Under the pieces are notes generated by a model. It was not told the origin of the DNA and searched no databases. It was given only the letters and a program-made list of their open reading frames with translations. The position numbers were made by a program, and so were the translations under genes. Shown here one piece after another: positions 1 through 13,204 of a DNA stretch of 64,000 nt (positions within the stretch are counted from its first letter, which is position 1; every line of letters starts with the position of its first letter). Location of the stretch: positions 436,501-500,500 of the forward strand of contig OZ024796.1 in assembly GCA_964017045.1 (NCBI GenBank), given 5' to 3'. The stretch comes from Omphiscola glabra (taxonomy: Eukaryota > Mollusca > Gastropoda > Lymnaeidae).

Positions 1-55
1 TACTAAAATAATGATTTTTTTCAACAAATTTTTCAATTTTTCAATCTTTGAATAG

Positions 56-3000
56 ATTATAGCTGACATTGCTTCAGAACTTTCAAACCTGTCAACTCCA
101 TCTGAAAAAAAAGACCTAGTGAAGCTAGCAAATAATCTTGTTCCTTTCTTAAATGATCCAACATTTTCCTCGATTTGGGTTGAACTCTTTGATAGACTCT
201 CAAGTTTTGCAGCTGATGAAGAGGTCATTTCAGTTTTTAACAGTGCTAACCAAAAACAAGCTGAGCTTTTTGAAGAAAAAAATAAAAGTAAGTGTAAGTG
301 TAATGTATTGATAGATTCTTAATATGCTTATCTGTACTTTTAAACAATTAATGTCTAGTTAAGCAAAGTATTTGATATATTTTTACAAAAAAGTACAAAA
401 TATTCAGAGAACATTTTGGCCTATAGTTTATTTAATTTAAACAAATATTGTTTCAGAAACAATCCCAGTTTCAGTTCTGCATCGTTTATGGCTGACCCAT
501 CTGCCATGTTTGGAATTTACTGTTCTTACAATTATCAAGCATATCTCAACATCCAAGTACTGTTTTCCAGCCAGGATTAGGGATGTGCTGAAAAAAAGTT
601 TTATTGTGAGAAATATAATTAACTAGCTGATAGCTTTGCCCAGAATTACATTGACTTAAGTCTAACGTCGCATAGGAGATGGCGTCGGTGGGCCGTCGAG
701 TGCGAGCTCTTAATGCCCCCCCCCCCCGGCGCTCCCCCACACAAGCCAGCGCACTGAAGGTCTCCCCGACGCCAGCCAGTGCGGAAGGGCGCTGGGAACT
801 CCCCCTATGGCTAGGGGAAGCCCGGTCGACCGATGACGCTGCGTTTAAAGCGTCCGCAGTCCACTCTCCAAGGGTCAGGACGGGTTTGCTTCCACTCCGG
901 AGGGAAGGTGTTGCGTTACCACCGCCCTGGGAGTCTTTCGGTTGGGACGAGTAGTGGTGGGACAAAACAGTTGCCTAGGAGCGGCTTTCTCACGGCCGCA
1001 TAGCTAAAATCATCGGCATGGGTTTTGGGCGCCACCCAAGCCTCATATCCATCAAAGGCAACAAGTAATTATGTTTGTCGCTACTCCTGTTGCGTTGGGA
1101 GTCATGCCTTTGGCCGGGGTTTTTGGCTTTGGGTGAACAAGTCCGACCTACTAGTCCGCCACGCCACGAATAGGCAAACCCCATGTGGACGCCCCCAAGT
1201 CTCCTCGGGGGCACTGCCGCTTACGCAGCACAGACTTAAGTCTAACATAACAGCGCTGTCCATAATGTGTCATATAATTTATTACTGGAAGGGGGACCCT
1301 ATAAAATTTATTTAGATAAAGTACCTTTAAAAACTGTAAATTGGATGAACGGACTGGTCCATAAAGTGAAGGGACTGGTCAATATAGTGCAACAGCTATC
1401 ACTTAAATGTAGCAGTTAAACTTTACAAGATCTGTAAGTACCAAATTTGGTAGGTAATGTCTTTTTTATAATTAATAATTTGCCCTAGCCTAAAAAAAAA
1501 TAGACATAGTTACAATAACCTGCGCAAAAAGTATCTTGTTCTACCATTTCTACCATTTCTTTCAGGAACTGTAAAAATTTTAAACAAGGATTCAAAGTTA
1601 TTTCATAATCCCTTTCATAATCCTTACAAATAAATATCCAAGGCAACATTTTAAGTTTAAAATTGGTTTGGGGGCCCCAGAATTGAAAGTTATACTTATA
1701 ATTTCAGGTCCTTGTGGGCCAACCTGGTTATGGTTGCTGTTTTATCTGATAAATTTCAAGGGTGCTAGTGCAATCATTTTCAGGTTCTTCGAAAAATAGA
1801 ATGTCACAAAGAGTATTACATATTTCTTAAATAATACATTTTTTAAATAGGTGTAATGACTACATTGGTATGCCCTACACATTCCAGTCCAGTGGTGATT
1901 ATCTATACTATGAAAAATTTATTTTTTATTTTGTGAATTATTTATTTTTCTGGCTTTAACTTGAGCAGGGGCATTAACCCTGATATTTATACCCATATTT
2001 ACTTACACAAAAATTGTAACCAAAGATCATCAGCTTAATTGTAATAAACTATTCAATTTTCCACATCTCATTATGTTCTTTATAGGCTGAAGTTTCCAGC
2101 AGAGAACCACTCATTTATCAGACAGTGTATCGTATGATAAGTTCCATTTCATCACAATCTGATTACCCAGATATATTAGTTGATCTCCTTGCAATATTTT
2201 GCCATACATCAAGACAAATGGCAGTTGGAACTCAATATCAAGATCAGGTTGGAAGTCCTTATCAAGATTAGGTTTTGATAGTTTCCTATTTAGAATTTAT
2301 CAATGGTCAGTTATTATGTGCAATACATCTGCTAGCTTTCATCAGAGTTAGGTTATAAGTTATACCCCTTTGCTTGGTGTGCAAAACAAAATAAGTTTGA
2401 AATGAATAAGAGACATAAATTATTACAAGTTGTTTCCAAGCAATGTTAAGGACACTTCATACAAAAATTGTTCAACATTAAAATTGGCAACTTTTGTCAA
2501 GTTATTATAAATAATTATATTCTCTTAAAATATTAGCGATGAGTAATATAACAGAAGATCTAAGTTGAAATTAAAATATTTACAATGTTATCTTAAATAT
2601 TTCATTTTATTTTTAAGGACATGTGGACAGAGGATTGATGACAAAATATTTAAATATATACTTAGAAATTTTCTTTGATAGGGTCCATGTTCATTTATTC
2701 CTTTTTTTATTTTAATTTTTGCATAGGTTCACATTGTCAGAAGACCAGGCAAATCTGCAGTTTTTAAATCTCTTTGGAGTATAACTCCTCAAAGTACGCT
2801 TATAAACCTTTGAATTGTATTTATGGACTATATAAAAGAATTGCTTTTTGATTAATGTAAAATTTTAGGATGGATTTTCTAGTATGCTAATTTTTATATA
2901 AGTTCTCCATTTAATAAAAAAAGTTTTTTTTTAAGAAGTGACTAACTTTATTTTCAGGTTCCTCACAGAAATCTACATGTCATTGTCTTCATGAATTACA

Positions 3001-5240
3001 AAAAGAATGGACCAAACTCATCGAGCATCCTGAAATTTTAGAAGACAGGAATGTTCAAAACACATTTTCACAACGTGCAACCATCTCAGAGACATGTGAT
3101 TTTGAGGATGATCTAAGGGAGCTAACAATTGAGTACAGAGAATGGGTGTTTGCTGCTCTTGACAATGTCTTGATCTGCGAGCAGAAGGTATCAATGCCAA
3201 CTGATCAATAAACACTCAAATATAACTGAACAATTCATTGCTAACCTTATAGTTATGACAGTGTTTAAAGTATTTTTAAAAAAACAAAAACAATCAGGAA
3301 TTTTATTCTTTTTTAATCATATTCCGTGCAGAAAATCTGATGAAGTCGTTGAAATTGTTGGTTCTGAATTGAGCTTTGAATTCATGAGATTGAATTTTAG
3401 TTTGAGGAGAATGAAACTGATTTAATTGTATGATTTAATTGTATGATTTAATTGTATGATTTAATTGTATGATGTCATCAGGGGTTTCTCTACAGTGGAT
3501 TGCATTCTTTCTTTTTCAGTACATCAAATCATGTTTGTGGCTCACATTGCTACATATGAAAGTAAAACTTAATGCACCGCAATACACAGTAAGTAGTAGC
3601 CATTCTTATTTATAATAGCTATTACTGACATTTTATGCCAATTTAAAAGAAGCTGCATCATACTAGAAGCTGCATCACACTAGAAGCTGCATCACACTAG
3701 AAGCTGCATCACACTAGAAGCTGCATCACACTAGAAGCTGCATCATACTAGAAGCTGGATCACACTAGCACTACCATGGTTCATCAGAAATATCAAGACA
3801 GAGTACATCACACATAATATGAAAGATAACTATCAAATGCTATTTATTAAAAATTAAATCCAGTAATTTTTTTTATTTAATTACAAGAAAATATTATTTT
3901 TCACCAGTAAGTATACTTATTTATTTTTTGTTTGCATATAACATGTTTCTAATTTGTTTTGCAGGAAATGGAACAAGCACTTGTAAAATATGTATACAAC
4001 CTCAGAAGTTTGATTCAAGTTCAGTGCATTTCCACGGAGCAGCAGAAACTCATTATTGCATCAATCCAAACAAAGCAGCTGTCTGGATACTCACACAATG
4101 TTGATGATGAAGTTTTGAGAGTCTCAACAGTCCAGATATTTGTGATGTTTTTATTCCATTCTACGTCTGGTTTTAGTGCTGGGTGGCAAATTTATTCATC
4201 GGTTAGTATAAAATAAATTTGATCGATGCTGCATCCAATGCTTGTGTTAAAATCTACTCTGATGCATTAAAGATGTAAATCACTTATGCTGGTAATAATT
4301 AAGCTAAAAAATGTTTACTTTTGATTGGAATTACAACCCAGACCTGGTTACACTGGAACTACCAAAAAATGACAATGTATAGTCTCAGAATAGTACTTTA
4401 CCATCTCAAAATCGTACAATACTGTATTTTAAAATTAAATAAATGAACATAAAGTAAAATGTATTCATTAACTATTCGCATCCAAATGTCGAATAAAAGT
4501 CATTTGTCAAAGTAGATGATTGACATTAATATATTTATATACAGTGCACTATTGAAAATAAAAAGGTACCTGTCATTTGCCACTTTACTTTGATATACAA
4601 AGATGTTCTGGGTGGGCGGAAATTGAGGATATCTGCTGAAGGCAACTGAGCAAAAGTGGTGGTGGGCTATAGGAGCAGGCTGAGCCCCCTTCTCAGAAAT
4701 ATTTTTGTAAATTTAAAATGCAGGAATGCACTTTTGCTATATACCTGAAAATAGTTTTGTATCATTCTACACTTATTCATAATGTTTGTGGAATATTAGG
4801 TCACCTTACCTTGCTGTGTTTATATAAATCCTTTTATTTTAGTAGTTACTAAATAGTACAATTCTTTAATTATTTATTATTTATTTTAATCAGTCCAAAA
4901 AGGAGCAAACTGTATTGATGTAGTAGTGTTACAATCACAGCAAGCTGTATTGATGTAGTCTGTAGATTGGTGTGGATAATTTTTAACAAGGGTGTAGGCA
5001 GAATAATTATTTATTTCATTTTCTCTCCAGGTTAGACAAGTGGAGATGGTGACCAAACATTTAATTTATCACTACCAGAATTTGGAAGTTAACCCAAATC
5101 TTTGGAAAGAAACTAAAAGAAAAGCATTCAGAGCATTTCTTAATGATCTGATCTCAATATTAAACTCAGATGAAACTGTGATACATGCACATTGTAAAAG
5201 TCTTCAAGATGAGCTGCATAATATATTAGCCACTTTATAG
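56..5240 (+). CDS. FANCC: FANCC, Fanconi anaemia core-complex protein (3' eight exons; 5' end outside window)
   Basis: Eight exons join with consistent phase: 56-287, 457-605, 2086-2247, 2727-2793, 2958-3187, 3520-3588, 3965-4201, 5031-5240, giving 451 residues and a TAG stop. All introns are GT-AG. The segment LWLTHLPCLE (second exon) lines up with LWLRHLPSLE of human FANCC as I recall it. The following helices, and a C-terminal block reading YSHNVDDEVLRVSTVQ, occupy the same order as the human C-terminal half. Human FANCC is 558 residues, so about 100 N-terminal residues lie left of the window. FANCC is an all-helical protein of the C-E-F subcomplex of the Fanconi core complex. With FANCE and FANCF it helps present FANCD2-FANCI for monoubiquitination in interstrand-crosslink repair in the nucleus. 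ATRIP and MEI4 were considered and fit less well. Identification is by remembered motif similarity, without a database search. Confidence 0.82.
667..1232. mobile_element. GC-rich insertion in a FANCC intron, flanked by a 14-bp target-site duplication
   Basis: A 566-bp block of markedly higher GC than its surroundings lies between exact 14-bp direct repeats (GACTTAAGTCTAAC at 653-666 and 1233-1246). The repeats read as a target-site duplication. There is no poly-A tail or obvious terminal inverted repeat. TSD length fits target-primed retroposition of a non-LTR or SINE-like element, but the family was not recognised. Open frames on both strands here are by-products of the GC content. It sits in the FANCC intron between exons 457-605 and 2086-2247. 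Confidence 0.6.
3419..3473. repeat. 13-bp tandem repeat in FANCC intron
   Basis: About four copies of TGATTTAATTGTA in tandem, nearly perfect, shortly before the acceptor of the 3520-3588 exon. Confidence 0.9.
3648..3767. repeat. 17-bp tandem repeat in FANCC intron
   Basis: Seven copies of AGAAGCTGCATCACACT with a few transitions, in the intron after exon 3520-3588. Confidence 0.92.
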
Positions 5241-5264
5241 CTGTCAGAAGTTATGTGAAATTAA

Positions 5265-5270
5265 AATAAA
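5265..5270 (+). terminator. FANCC polyadenylation signal
   Basis: AATAAA lies 25 bases after the FANCC stop codon. This would give a very short 3' UTR. More AATAAA-like hexamers follow, so alternative ends are possible. Confidence 0.5.
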
Positions 5271-7244
5271 TATGATAGATCTTAATAATCAAAAAGCTGT
5301 GTGCATTGTTTATGGCTTGTATGTGTGCATGTGTAATGTAAAAAAAAGAAAAGATCAGTGTTGCACATTGTGAAAAATGACTTTGTTAAGAAGAGTGAAC
5401 TGAACAACAACAAAAATGATTATTCCAAGTATTGAGATTTTAGGGTGGAAATAAAAGTAAGAGCTTAGAAAGTAGAATGCTTTTAACACTATTGTCTAAG
5501 CTTATGGATGCTTTTGGCATTAAATAAATAGAGTTCAGAGACTTAGTCAGCAATTTTTAATTTTATTGTATTTTTGAATAGCTACCATTACTATTTGCAG
5601 AAAACAAGGTAGATTTATGGTTAATTTCATTGATTTGTCTGGGTTTTTTTAAGGGCTTTTCCTCCAAAATACTTGTTTAAATTAAATAAACAATTTTAGT
5701 TTTTTCCTTCTATTTCTATGTAGCCATGGTGTGCTTATCATTGTTCATAGTGTACCGGGTATTAAAGAATATTCTTACTGTTTCATAAAACCAATTCAGG
5801 AAAACAAAAAATTATTCCTGAGAAAATATCTTCACTTTATCAATTTTATTTCATAACGTACTACGTAATTTTTAAAGCTCTAGAATTTGTACAATTTTAG
5901 CAGTACAACAATTTGGCAATTTAATTTTGAAAGTCTTTATTAGTTATATTTTCATAAGCTTATGCAGAAAAAAATTAAACAGGGAAAGTAAATTTGCATG
6001 AACATTACATATAACTACAATATGAGTGTCATAGAGTAAATAACAAAGATGTCCTTGTAAAGAAGTGTATTAATAAATAAGGTGTAAAATAAAATTAACT
6101 AAATTAGTTACATGTTTGGCATTCATTGAAATTAACAATAGTAAAAGAGGTAAAAATAGTGTATAGTTGTAATTTAAAGTAAAATATGTGAATTTTAACA
6201 AATACACATGATATGTGGACAAAATAACATTAAACTTTCTTTACACAGTTGTAATAAAATAACTCAGCTTATGGGTTTGAACAGTGAACAAGCAACATCT
6301 TCATCTTTTTTGCCATTTAGAAACTATTTTAAAGTGTTATGAAGAGGTCCCATATTATACTTGAATGCAAAAATATGACACTAGTTTACAAACTAAATAA
6401 CTTTGACTGACTTTAAATATCTAAAGCAAATCAATGTGTATGTTGGAAGGGAAAAATTCTGTAAAAGAAGATATCAGTCCTGGTTAGATTTACCTACAGA
6501 TCACATAATGCTTTTTATTTCATATGAAATGACAATAAAATGAAGGCATGAAATGTATCAGAAAAACATGGCTATAACAAAAGTAAGTAAGTAAATAATT
6601 ATAAAAGCTGGTGACATTAACAAGAAACTGTCTAAGTTTTTGCTTTAAAAACAAATTCTGTAGATCTATAAGATGGCTACTTACTAGATGATATGCATGT
6701 ATGCACAGTAAAGAATATCTTATATAAGTGGTGATTACAGCAATAATGACTAAAGTACAAGTGTGTTCATTGGTATAAATGTCATACAAGGTAAAAAATT
6801 ATTTTTACAAAAATTGTTAACTCCATCATACAGAAAGAAGACATAGAATACCATTATAATTACAAAGACCGATTCCCTTGATGTTTATAAATAATTACAG
6901 TATAATAATAACGACAACCTATTTCAACCAGCAAAGTCACTCATGTTGGAGATGCTCATCAAGAATATAACCACAAAAAAAAACTTCTGTAAATTTTGTA
7001 AAAGAGTACCGGTACCAAACAAATTATAATAAAATAAATACAATGACAATCCACAAGTAGTAGAGAAATTAATCAAAATCATATCTCCTAAAGATAACCA
7101 TTGTCCATTAATAAGGCTGGAGATCAATTTTCTTTTTAAATAATGCCATTTTCCCTTAATTTTTTTAAAACCTGATGAATATTAAATCTTTATGCATTGA
7201 CAAATTTTACCTCCCTTTGTCATAAACCTTAAAAATATCAGGCT
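5271..7244. other. Convergent intergenic / 3' UTR region
   Basis: AT-rich DNA between the FANCC stop and the PLGRKT stop. The two genes converge here. Reverse-strand AATAAA hexamers (for example at 6514-6519) are candidate PLGRKT poly-A signals, which would give it a UTR of roughly 0.7 kb. No credible coding exon is seen; the small open frames are AT-rich chance frames. Confidence 0.6.
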
Positions 7245-9332
7245 TTACAAAAATATGTCATGTCCCGGTTTGTATTCAGTATCTTTCTTTTGTTCCAACC
7301 GAGCGTGTTCAATAGAAGAAAACGTTGGTAGCCCATGAGGAATATCTAAGAGATGGTGCTCTTCATCAATTATACGGTCAGCCATTTCTGAAAAAAATTT
7401 TGTTGTTTTTTTAATTCAATTCAAAATCAAACTTCTCATTAGTTAACTTCATAAAAATTTAATAAATATTTTTTTATTCCATTGCGAGATTCTTAAAGCA
7501 TTTTTTTCTTCCATTGCATGAAATGTTCTATAGTCCCTATTTATCTATCACTAAAGTTAACATGACACATGATTTGAATTATAAAGATGATTTTTTTTTT
7601 TTTTCAGTTTTAACAAATTGGAGAAATTGCACGTTATAAAACATAAGTATCCACAGAATATATGATCTAACTGTTTGCCTTCTCTTAACATTTACAAATT
7701 AGGCTGAGCTCACTAACTAAGAATTGATTTGATTTTTTTATTTCATTTTACATTTTTTTTTCTTTGGCTGGAATTTAAACCCAAGACCACCAGAATGCTT
7801 TTCTTAATGACTCTTCAAAACATTATCCCTTTTTTCATTTTGAAATAGCGAGGGTTGGAAAATATCATCCTTCAATAACCAAATCTTTAAGCACATTTAA
7901 TTTTTTTACCTTTACAATTTTAAAAATTGTGTCTTACCTCTAATTCTTTCTAACTTAGATCCATAAGCCAGGTCATATTGGTAAGCAAATACAAAACTTA
8001 ATGGAATCAGAGGTGAAAGTAAACCATATCGTTTTGTGCGTAATGCTCTGAATAAAAACAAAATATGGGTTAGAATAATATCTACTGACATGTTTATTTA
8101 TTATATTTAAAAATAAAATAAATGTGCTTTTCTCTCCGTTCTTTTAAATTCCATGAGTGAATTATAATCTTGCTTATGCCATTAAAATACATTGGGGCTT
8201 TTCAGCTGTGTGAGTAAACTATACATTGTGACCTTTTTAAAACAGAAAATCAGCATTAAGTATGTTCTTCTTTATAAAAACTGATGGATTCTTTTATTCA
8301 TTTTTGTTTGATACCAGTTGGTCTATCACTGAATATAGCAACTATTAGGAGAATGAAATTAAATATGATAATCTCACATAAAAATACACTAAAAATCATC
8401 AACTTACCCAGCTGTAAGAGCAATAGAGACAATGCTATCAAAAGCAGTATAAAACCAGAAGATATCTCTTGATTTTGCAATCATGGCTGCCATCTGTCTT
8501 TCTCTCATTTCATTTTGCATGGTCAGTTGACGCTCCAGCTTTAAAAATGAGAAACAAAAATATGCAAAGATGTGCTGTTACACATATAAATTAAAAATGT
8601 AGGTAAATTTGACATTAATAACAATTAAATTAGAAACAAATATATATATATATATATCTTGGCTTATTTCTTACATTTTTCAAAATATAAAAAGCATAAA
8701 CATTCTACAAGCCTGAATTGAGATGTAACAATGCATTTATCACTCTTTGTAACCAGTGAAATATCCTCATCAACACCAGGCACAGAAACATTGCAAATCC
8801 CATCTACATTCATAGGAGCCATAATGATCAATAAATTGATCGTGGGCCCTTAATATATATAAGAAGAAGAAGAGAGACAAGGGAAAAAAAGAAAAGAAAA
8901 TAGGACAACTAAGACAACAAGGAAAATTAACATTAGAGTATGATGTACGGTTTAAACTTCTGCTATGATAATTTTGTTTTATTATATTTATATTTTGGCA
9001 TGCTTTAACTACAGGCAATAAGCAGTTATAACTGAATGAAAGTAGAAGTAGATCTAGATTTTTGAAAAACAACACCTTGAGATAATATAGAAATATATTA
9101 AATTAACACCAGGCAGGTATACATTTTTTATTTACCCTAGAGGAAAGTGATCAGTGGTATCATAAAATAATTTTACTGTCCCATACAAATCATTATACAT
9201 TTTTTTAAAAGACAGTGAATGCTAAAAATATTGTTAACTATTCATACTAACCTGCAGTTGTTGCATCTTCAGCATAAAATCCTGATTTTTCTTTAGGTTA
9301 TCATCCATTGTTTTACGAAAAAAGTTTCCCAT
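7245..9332 (-). CDS. PLGRKT: PLGRKT, plasminogen receptor (KT)-like membrane protein
   Basis: Four coding exons on the minus strand, 9332-9252, 8538-8408, 8047-7938 and 7387-7245, join in phase to 154 residues (human about 147). The N-terminus begins MGNFFRKTMDDNLKKNQDFM, close to human MGFIFSKSMNESMKNQKEFM. It is followed by the family block QLERQL.MQ.EMRERQMA, a hydrophobic stretch (IFWFYTAFDSIVSIALTAG), and IPLSFVFAYQYDLAYG matching human VPLSFILTYQYDLGYG. This is the DUF2368 family: a two-pass membrane protein reported at the plasma membrane and mitochondria. In vertebrates its extracellular C-terminal lysine binds plasminogen. Here the protein ends in GHDIFL with no terminal lysine. The start is the first ATG and matches the family N-terminus. 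The upstream promoter was not identified. Confidence 0.93.
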
Positions 9333-10880
9333 TCTTTTAAAGCAAATTGTTGGTCTTTAGAAATCTGCTTGAAAATAGAATGACAAAGATGATGATCAGT
9401 ATTCCCTTGTTAGCACTTTTTTTATCACAAATGGTATCATCTTATTTTGATAATACCATTTATCAATTCCATATATCAATTCCAATAATCATATGTGTCT
9501 TAGCTTTAGGCGTGGGTCCATAAGATTAGAGGTAAAATAATTGTGAAGAGTAAGACTGGGGATCATGTTTGAAGCACTTGTTAGTAGTAGGCGCCATTAT
9601 TATTATATTATTTTTCTACATTTCTATCAGTAGTCAGAGTGTATTCAGGGCCAGACCAAGGAAACAAATTTAATTTATAATTATTTGGGTTGATCCATTT
9701 ATTAAGTATGCAAAATAAACAATAAAATGTCACCCCTCTGTTGGGTGTGTACTTTCTTTGGACACCACACATACAAATGAACTCTCTCCCCCTCACAAAA
9801 AAAGAAAATTAGAATTTTATTTTACTAATCAGTTATTTATTTATAAACAATTATAATGTCACAGTAAATAGTGTTAAAAATGTGAAATGGTTTTCTCCGC
9901 CGTCTGTTTGGAGTAGCCCAGGGGTTTTCAATAAGTGTTTTGCATTGCTCTGCTGGGGAGCATGTCAGTTTCCTCAAAGGGCGACCGCAAAATATTACAC
10001 CATTTTCATTATTTTATTTCTACTTTCCATCAAGCTAACCTTGGGTGATCCAGTTACTCACTTAAGTAATTATTGCTTGCAAAAGTCCTACAAATGGTTA
10101 ATAGAAGGTCCTATGTAGTGATCTACATACATTTTTTATCTATTTTTACCCAACCCTTGAATTTCCAAAAATATATTTGCCATTTTAAAGTGTACTTGTT
10201 AAAGCTTGACATAGGGAACCTGGGGAAAACCTCAATTTGGCAAGCGTGCAGAGAATAAAAATATTTTAGCAACCACTGCCATGGCAGAAAAAAAGAATGC
10301 CATCACTGTTGAATCACACACACTAAAACATACAAAGAAGAATGGTGGACTATAATATACTAAATATACTATAATAATAGTGTGATTTCTAGCAGTTCAC
10401 TTCTAAAAAAACAAAAATGTAATAAGATAATGAAACATTGTGAATAGTATAGTATTTGAAAATAATTGGAAATATTTCACAGATTTTTAGGTAATAGATG
10501 ACCAAAAGAGAAATGAAACAATCTATACCTTACGACACCTAAATACAAAACGCAACACCACAAAAACTACACATGAACACACCTATTCAAAGTCCTTCAC
10601 CCCCTCGCAAGCACAAACAACACAAGCCAATATACACCCAGGAGACATGTTCAATGTGAACTTGGAATGGACCTCCTTGTCAAAGTTTTTATGATTGTAA
10701 CAGTAGTAACACTCTGTGCATTGACATAAATAATTATGAGGCGTGGGTGGGGATAGTGAAGCCCTTCTGACTTCTGAATCAACATGTGAACAATTACAAT
10801 GTCAAAGTTGTAGTATTGTAATTGGGCGGCGAGCATGTATGTTACACAATATAAAATGCTTGATACTATACTTATACTAG
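9333..10880. other. Gene-free region upstream of PLGRKT
   Basis: AT-rich sequence containing the PLGRKT 5' flank. Around 9917-9990 a stretch starting CAGGGGTTTTCAATAAG resembles a degraded hAT (Charlie-like) end. No coding exon is supported. Confidence 0.5.
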
Positions 10881-10887
10881 GTACATT

Positions 10888-11115
10888 TTGAGAGATGGGA
10901 ACGCGTTTTTTGTCATGGCCGCCATCTTGGTTGACACGACCCGTAAAATTAAGAATAAAACGTTTAAAAATAATGAAAAAACTTCCTAAATGTAACCCTA
11001 ACATGAACCCTAAATCTATCCCTCACCCTGAACTGAACCCTAAATCTATACCTAACCTGAACCCTAAAGTGATCAGCAACATAACAAAACACGCAAATGA
11101 CGTCATGTACCCATC
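10888..11115 (+). mobile_element. Interspersed element with telomere-like AACCCTAA repeats, copy 1
   Basis: The sequence runs from a GCGTTTTTT block through CATGGCCGCCATCTTGGTTG, GACCCG, AATTAAGAATAAAACG and several CCTAAATCTATCCC / GAACCCTAAA units to ACACGCAAATGACGTCATG. The whole order recurs in reverse complement at 29335-29565, so it is a dispersed repeat family of about 220 bp. No coding capacity was seen; it is probably non-autonomous. Confidence 0.75.
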
Positions 11116-11574
11116 TTTCAAAATTAGCCCTTAAACTATACTATACTATTGCAAGCTGAACTTCATCCCAATATCAATAGGCTAAATAATTAAAAATAAG
11201 AACAATTCAATAATTAATAATATTCTTATTTTTTTTATAGCCTGAATCCCGAATCAAACAATTTCAAATTTCACCAAATTATGACAAATTTTAGTTAACA
11301 CCATGATCAGTTAACACTTACAGTTTACACTGTACACAGTCAACAATTATTTTTTTTAATGTAGTGTTATTTTATGTTACTTTTCAAATGTAAATTTTAT
11401 TATTAATATTCGGAGGTGAAAGGTCAAGAACTGTAACATTAGTCACTGCTCATGTGCGCTCTTGTATTCTCAAAAACAGGAAAGCTTTAGCTGGAGAAAA
11501 CAGACAGAAGAAGATCAATTCTGTTTACTACGGAAGAGAGCCAGAACGATAACCCTTGTATTAACTATCAACCA

Positions 11575-11690
11575 GGGTTACCAGGTGAAAAATTAAAACA
11601 GGCCAAACCAAAGGGAGAAAAAGCCAAACAAAAGGTAAAAAAAAAGGCCAAACCAAAGGACAAAAAGGCCAAACTTTTAAAAACAGTATA
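11575..11690. repeat. GGCCAAACC-type degenerate repeat
   Basis: A purine-rich field with four or five GGCCAAAC / AAGCCAAAC motifs. Similar GGCCAAA motifs recur at 17374-17475, suggesting a shared degraded interspersed repeat. Confidence 0.45.
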
Positions 11691-12692
11691 CATGGAATTT
11701 AAGATATGGACTATTATAGAAAAAGAGAGAGAGTCGGTCCTTATGAAAAATTGAATAATTTAAAAATAAGTAACTTGTCTAATATTCATCGTATAAATTT
11801 TAATTTTAAAATGGTTAATAAATGTTTGTATACTTACGTAATAGCTTAAAATAGTTTCAATTGAAAAGCTCTACATAAAGGTCATCGCATCACAATGTCA
11901 CATGTGTAACTGCTTGAAGAAATCGCTTACACTTACACCTTTTCTATTGTGAAGTTAATGATAATAACGTTTGAAATCTTTACATCATTTGCTTGAAAAT
12001 AGGAAATGTGCTCTTATTTGTTAAATAGCCTCAAGGAGTTTTGGTTGAACTTGGTTCCTGGCCAGATGAGACTAGAGAAAATATTCTCTCAACATCTGGT
12101 TTGCTGACCGCGATTCTTTAAATGTATTATTTTGATTTCCCCTTAGACAAAATTGCTTTGCGTCTTTAGGGACTCAATCTTCCTGAAATGGAACTTCTTT
12201 TCTCCGGTCCACTTCTTTTCTACCGGTAGTCATGTTGCGCCCCGCGGAGCTAGGTCAAATGAACATAAATGTTAACTTAACTTTACATATCACCAAAACA
12301 ATATTACATCATGAGTCGTTCGTATCATATATTTTTAAATTAGAGCTAAGAGAACATTTAAAAATTCCGCATTTTCGGGAAAATTCATTGTTTTTTAGCT
12401 ATTTTAACTATCCCGCTGTTTGATGCTACTTAGTTTTTTGTCCGACTCTATGTGTTGATAAAATTTAATATGAGACTTCAACTTCCGATAAATATGTTCT
12501 GTGGCCTTCGACGTTTTCGGGAAACTCGCAACGCCATTGGGCTCTTACTCATAACTCCTTCCAGTCCAGCTTGACATAGTTCCGCGTTGTTCTGTAGTTT
12601 CGTTCTATTATCGCGAATGCGTCTGGAGAGAGTTTGCGATCCACGTTAAAATACATATTTAACATATTTTTAATAAGAGTTCAAACTACTTT

Positions 12693-13023
12693 AACCAAGT
12701 GTCCTGCTACCATATCGATTCTACCAAGTATCCTGTCTCCCATATCGTTTCTACCAAGTATCCTGTCTACCAAATCGATTCTACCAAGAATCCTGATTAC
12801 CATATCGATTCTACCAAGTATCCTGTCTACCATATCGATTCTACCAAATATCCTGTCTACCATATCGATTCTATCAAGTATCCTGATTACCATATCAATT
12901 CTACCAAGTATCCTGTTTATCATATCGATTCTATCAAGTATCCTGATTACCATATCGATTCTACCAAGTATCCTGATTACCATATCGATTCTACCAAGTA
13001 TCCTGATTACCATATCGATTCTA
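12693..13023. repeat. 30-bp minisatellite (11 copies)
   Basis: Eleven copies of a 30-bp unit centred on ACCATATCGATTCTACCAAG with TATCCTGTCT/TATCCTGATT variants. Because 30 is a multiple of three, open frames persist on both strands; these are repeat artefacts. Each unit carries the palindrome ATCGAT. Confidence 0.95.
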
Positions 13024-13204
13024 TGGGTAAGTTAACCATGAAATGTTTTATTTATGTAATTTAAATTAATTAATTATAACTAATTAATATTGCCCGTGGT
13101 GTCTGGCCTAGTTCTGCTGTCATATAGTAGAACTTTAGCTCTTCCCAGTTCAGGAGAAATTTAAGCACGGTCCACCACGTAGATGATGGTTTTTGAAAGG
13201 GCAA

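Noticed and set aside
546..1315. Several frames of 74-139 codons on both strands
   Set aside because: They lie in the GC-rich insertion and overlap real FANCC exon sequence on the other strand; no domain is recognisable.
56..5240. Identification of the first gene as ATRIP, MEI4 or MMS22L
   Set aside because: Only isolated short resemblances were seen. FANCC matches in order over the whole segment, including the LWL.HLP.LE block and the C-terminus.
12634..13064. Open frames on both strands of about 110-133 codons with Ser/Ile- or Tyr/His-rich repeats
   Set aside because: They are produced by the 30-bp minisatellite, whose period keeps all frames open.
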